Below, piece after piece: positions 62,533-64,000 of a stretch of DNA of 64,000 bases (within the stretch, counting starts at the first letter, position 1; each line of letters opens with the position of its first letter). Under the pieces are notes generated by a model. The model saw only the letters and a program-made list of their open reading frames with translations, ran no database searches and was not told where the DNA came from. Both the position numbers and the translations under genes were made by a program. Source of the stretch: Romanomermis culicivorax (taxonomy: Eukaryota > Nematoda > Enoplea > Mermithida > Mermithidae). Location of the stretch: contig CAWUHX010000124.1 of the NCBI GenBank assembly GCA_963922205.1, positions 124,001 to 188,000 on the forward strand. Direction: 5' to 3'.

Positions 62533-63691
62533 CAGTCTTACTTTTGCGCTCGTTTCACTTTGGCGCCCGTCTCTTTTTGGCGCCCATTGTTTAATAACGA
62601 CTTTTCTTCGATGTCTTAACTTGGCGCCCATCTTACTTTGGCGCCCCGTCTTAGTGTGCTTTTCAGCATTCACGTTGATCATTTATTTAGATAAGAAGCG
62701 ATTACCAATTTTGCAAGATCATTGTCGGAGTCGTTTTGCTGTGATTCTAAAATATCATGTGTCTCTGCTATAGCTCGTAATATAACATAAAGATTCGGAG
62801 CAAACTGAAAATGGCTCAGAAATTAACAGACCATGAGAGAAATATTACAGTAACGCGAACGACCAGGCCCCAAACGTGCTAGTTTTCGAAAAAAGGAGAA
62901 GATTGAAGGAAGACAGAGAAGGAAAAGAAACTATATAGAAAGAAAAAGAACAAAACAGAAACTGAAATGCAAAAAAAGAAAAATGAAATTTGAAAATTGA
63001 AACGTAGGGAAAAAGTGGAAACAAGGAACAGAAACATGGAACAAATACTTTGCAAAATTGGAGCAGAGTAGAAAATAAACGAGTAAAAGAGAATCAAAGG
63101 TCGAAAAAAACAAAACAAAACAAAAGCAGAAGAACAAAAGAAAAGAGAACGGGAAAAGAAAAAAAGACTATAAAAGCAGACAAATGGAGAAAGAAATGAG
63201 AACTGAATACTAGTATAAGATAACAAGGGAAAAGGTGGATAAAATGAAACGGAAAAGAAATGTGCAGAAACAAAAAAAATGTAGAAACTAACAGAAACAA
63301 CACAATATGAAAATAAAACAAGAGAGCAGTGGAACATAGAATTGTGTGACTCAAAATAATGAGAATAAAAAGGAAGAACCTGAAACAGAGGGGAGAATGA
63401 AAGGGAAACAGTGAAGAAATGTTATACAGAAAGTAAAGAAAAGGGATTTACAAAATGACTTTTTACTATCTACGTCGTCTAATGAAATTTTCATACTAAT
63501 ATAAATTAATATAAAGATCATTAGCACAGAGAAACAGCATTTTACTAGAAGGTACATGATTTTCGTACAGGAAACTATAGTAGATTTTTAATCGCGTAAT
63601 GCAAAATGTAAAATTTAAAATCGCTCGTAAAATTTGCGTCGATAAAATCACACATACGGGGCGCCAAAGTAAGACGGGCGCCAAGTTGCTT
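62533..63691. mobile_element. Foldback-like element FB-3, relative of FB-2
   Basis: The left arm (about 62533-62662) has units CTTTGGCGCCCGTCT and ACTTGGCGCCCATCTT. The right arm (63656-63691) has the inverse, GGGGCGCCAAAGTAAGACGG and GCGCCAAGTTGC. The unit differs from FB-2 (GACGCCAAGTTAGGAC) at few positions. The interior (62880-63440) is a long AG-rich tract like the purine part of FB-2. The right arm is shorter than the left, and no target duplication could be fixed, so the ends are approximate. Confidence 0.7.
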
Positions 63692-64000
63692 TTCAGGTTG
63701 ACTGCAGCCGTATGACTTCAACTTTAAAAAATGCGGGCCACCGATTCATGATCATCACCTGTTCACGGATTTTTCTTTATATTTTTGCATTTCGAGGCTC
63801 ATTTGAAAACGAGGCGCGTCAGTGGCCGGAGGTGCCAAACGAACTATATGCAAGACCGTTTGGCTTCGGATGATGTAGGACATGAAAGGCATTCTTCACT
63901 CATAGAGCGAAGATTGTACATCGATTCTGCTAACTTGCCATTTCATCCACAATGGAATTTCAGACACCGTTTTTCTAAGCATGGAGATTTGATTTTCAGT

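Noticed and set aside
1-64000. tRNA, rRNA or spliced-leader RNA genes
   Set aside because: I looked for cloverleaf-like and conserved rRNA words by eye and saw none; a covariance-model scan would be needed to exclude small RNA genes.

Overview
The window is animal nuclear DNA, most likely from a nematode that is not a close Caenorhabditis relative. The evidence is AT-rich sequence, short introns with T-rich acceptors (TTTTTTAG, TTTTCAG), two arrays of the nematode telomere motif TTAGGC/GCCTAA, a MET-like receptor kinase and a gustatory-receptor-like 7TM gene. Nothing is prokaryotic. All gene models were built by hand from reading frames, splice signals and intron phase; there was no RNA evidence or database search.

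Layout. (1) 1-210, minus: first residues of an unrecognised Cys-containing protein that runs off the left edge. (2) 1175-15754, minus: a complete five-exon, 388-residue gustatory-receptor-like gene. Its first intron (4998-15557) is 10.6 kb long and holds two copies, in opposite orientation, of a composite non-coding repeat. A third copy lies upstream (16532-19445). (3) 19686-22585, minus: an unrecognised small membrane protein whose intron carries about 550 bp of (AAAAG)n. (4) 25581-39699, plus: an intact 20-exon bifunctional lysine-ketoglutarate reductase/saccharopine dehydrogenase gene (AASS, 979 residues). (5) 40150-45981, plus: a tandem paralog of its N-terminal half only, an intact nine-exon, 451-residue reductase-like gene with no dehydrogenase domain and no mitochondrial-type leader. 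(6) 46589-57382, minus: the transmembrane and kinase part of a MET-family receptor tyrosine kinase, convergent with the paralog; its ectodomain is not in view. (7) 57383-64000: gene-poor, with a diverged satellite and a foldback element.

The two AASS-family genes share the first step of lysine breakdown: the full gene should carry lysine through saccharopine to aminoadipic semialdehyde, whereas the paralog could only make saccharopine. The other genes have no evident link to them.

The mobile DNA is unusually readable. Three foldback-like elements have arms built from 17-18 nt tandem units, and two of them have 8-bp target duplications. A TA-inserting MITE family has a natural empty site in paralogous repeats. 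A very GC-rich MITE has a 3-bp TAA duplication. Two telomere-like arrays are each bracketed by their own inverted repeat. The most interesting points are the reductase-only paralog, the giant inverted repeat inside the receptor intron, the foldback family and the telomere-motif hairpins.
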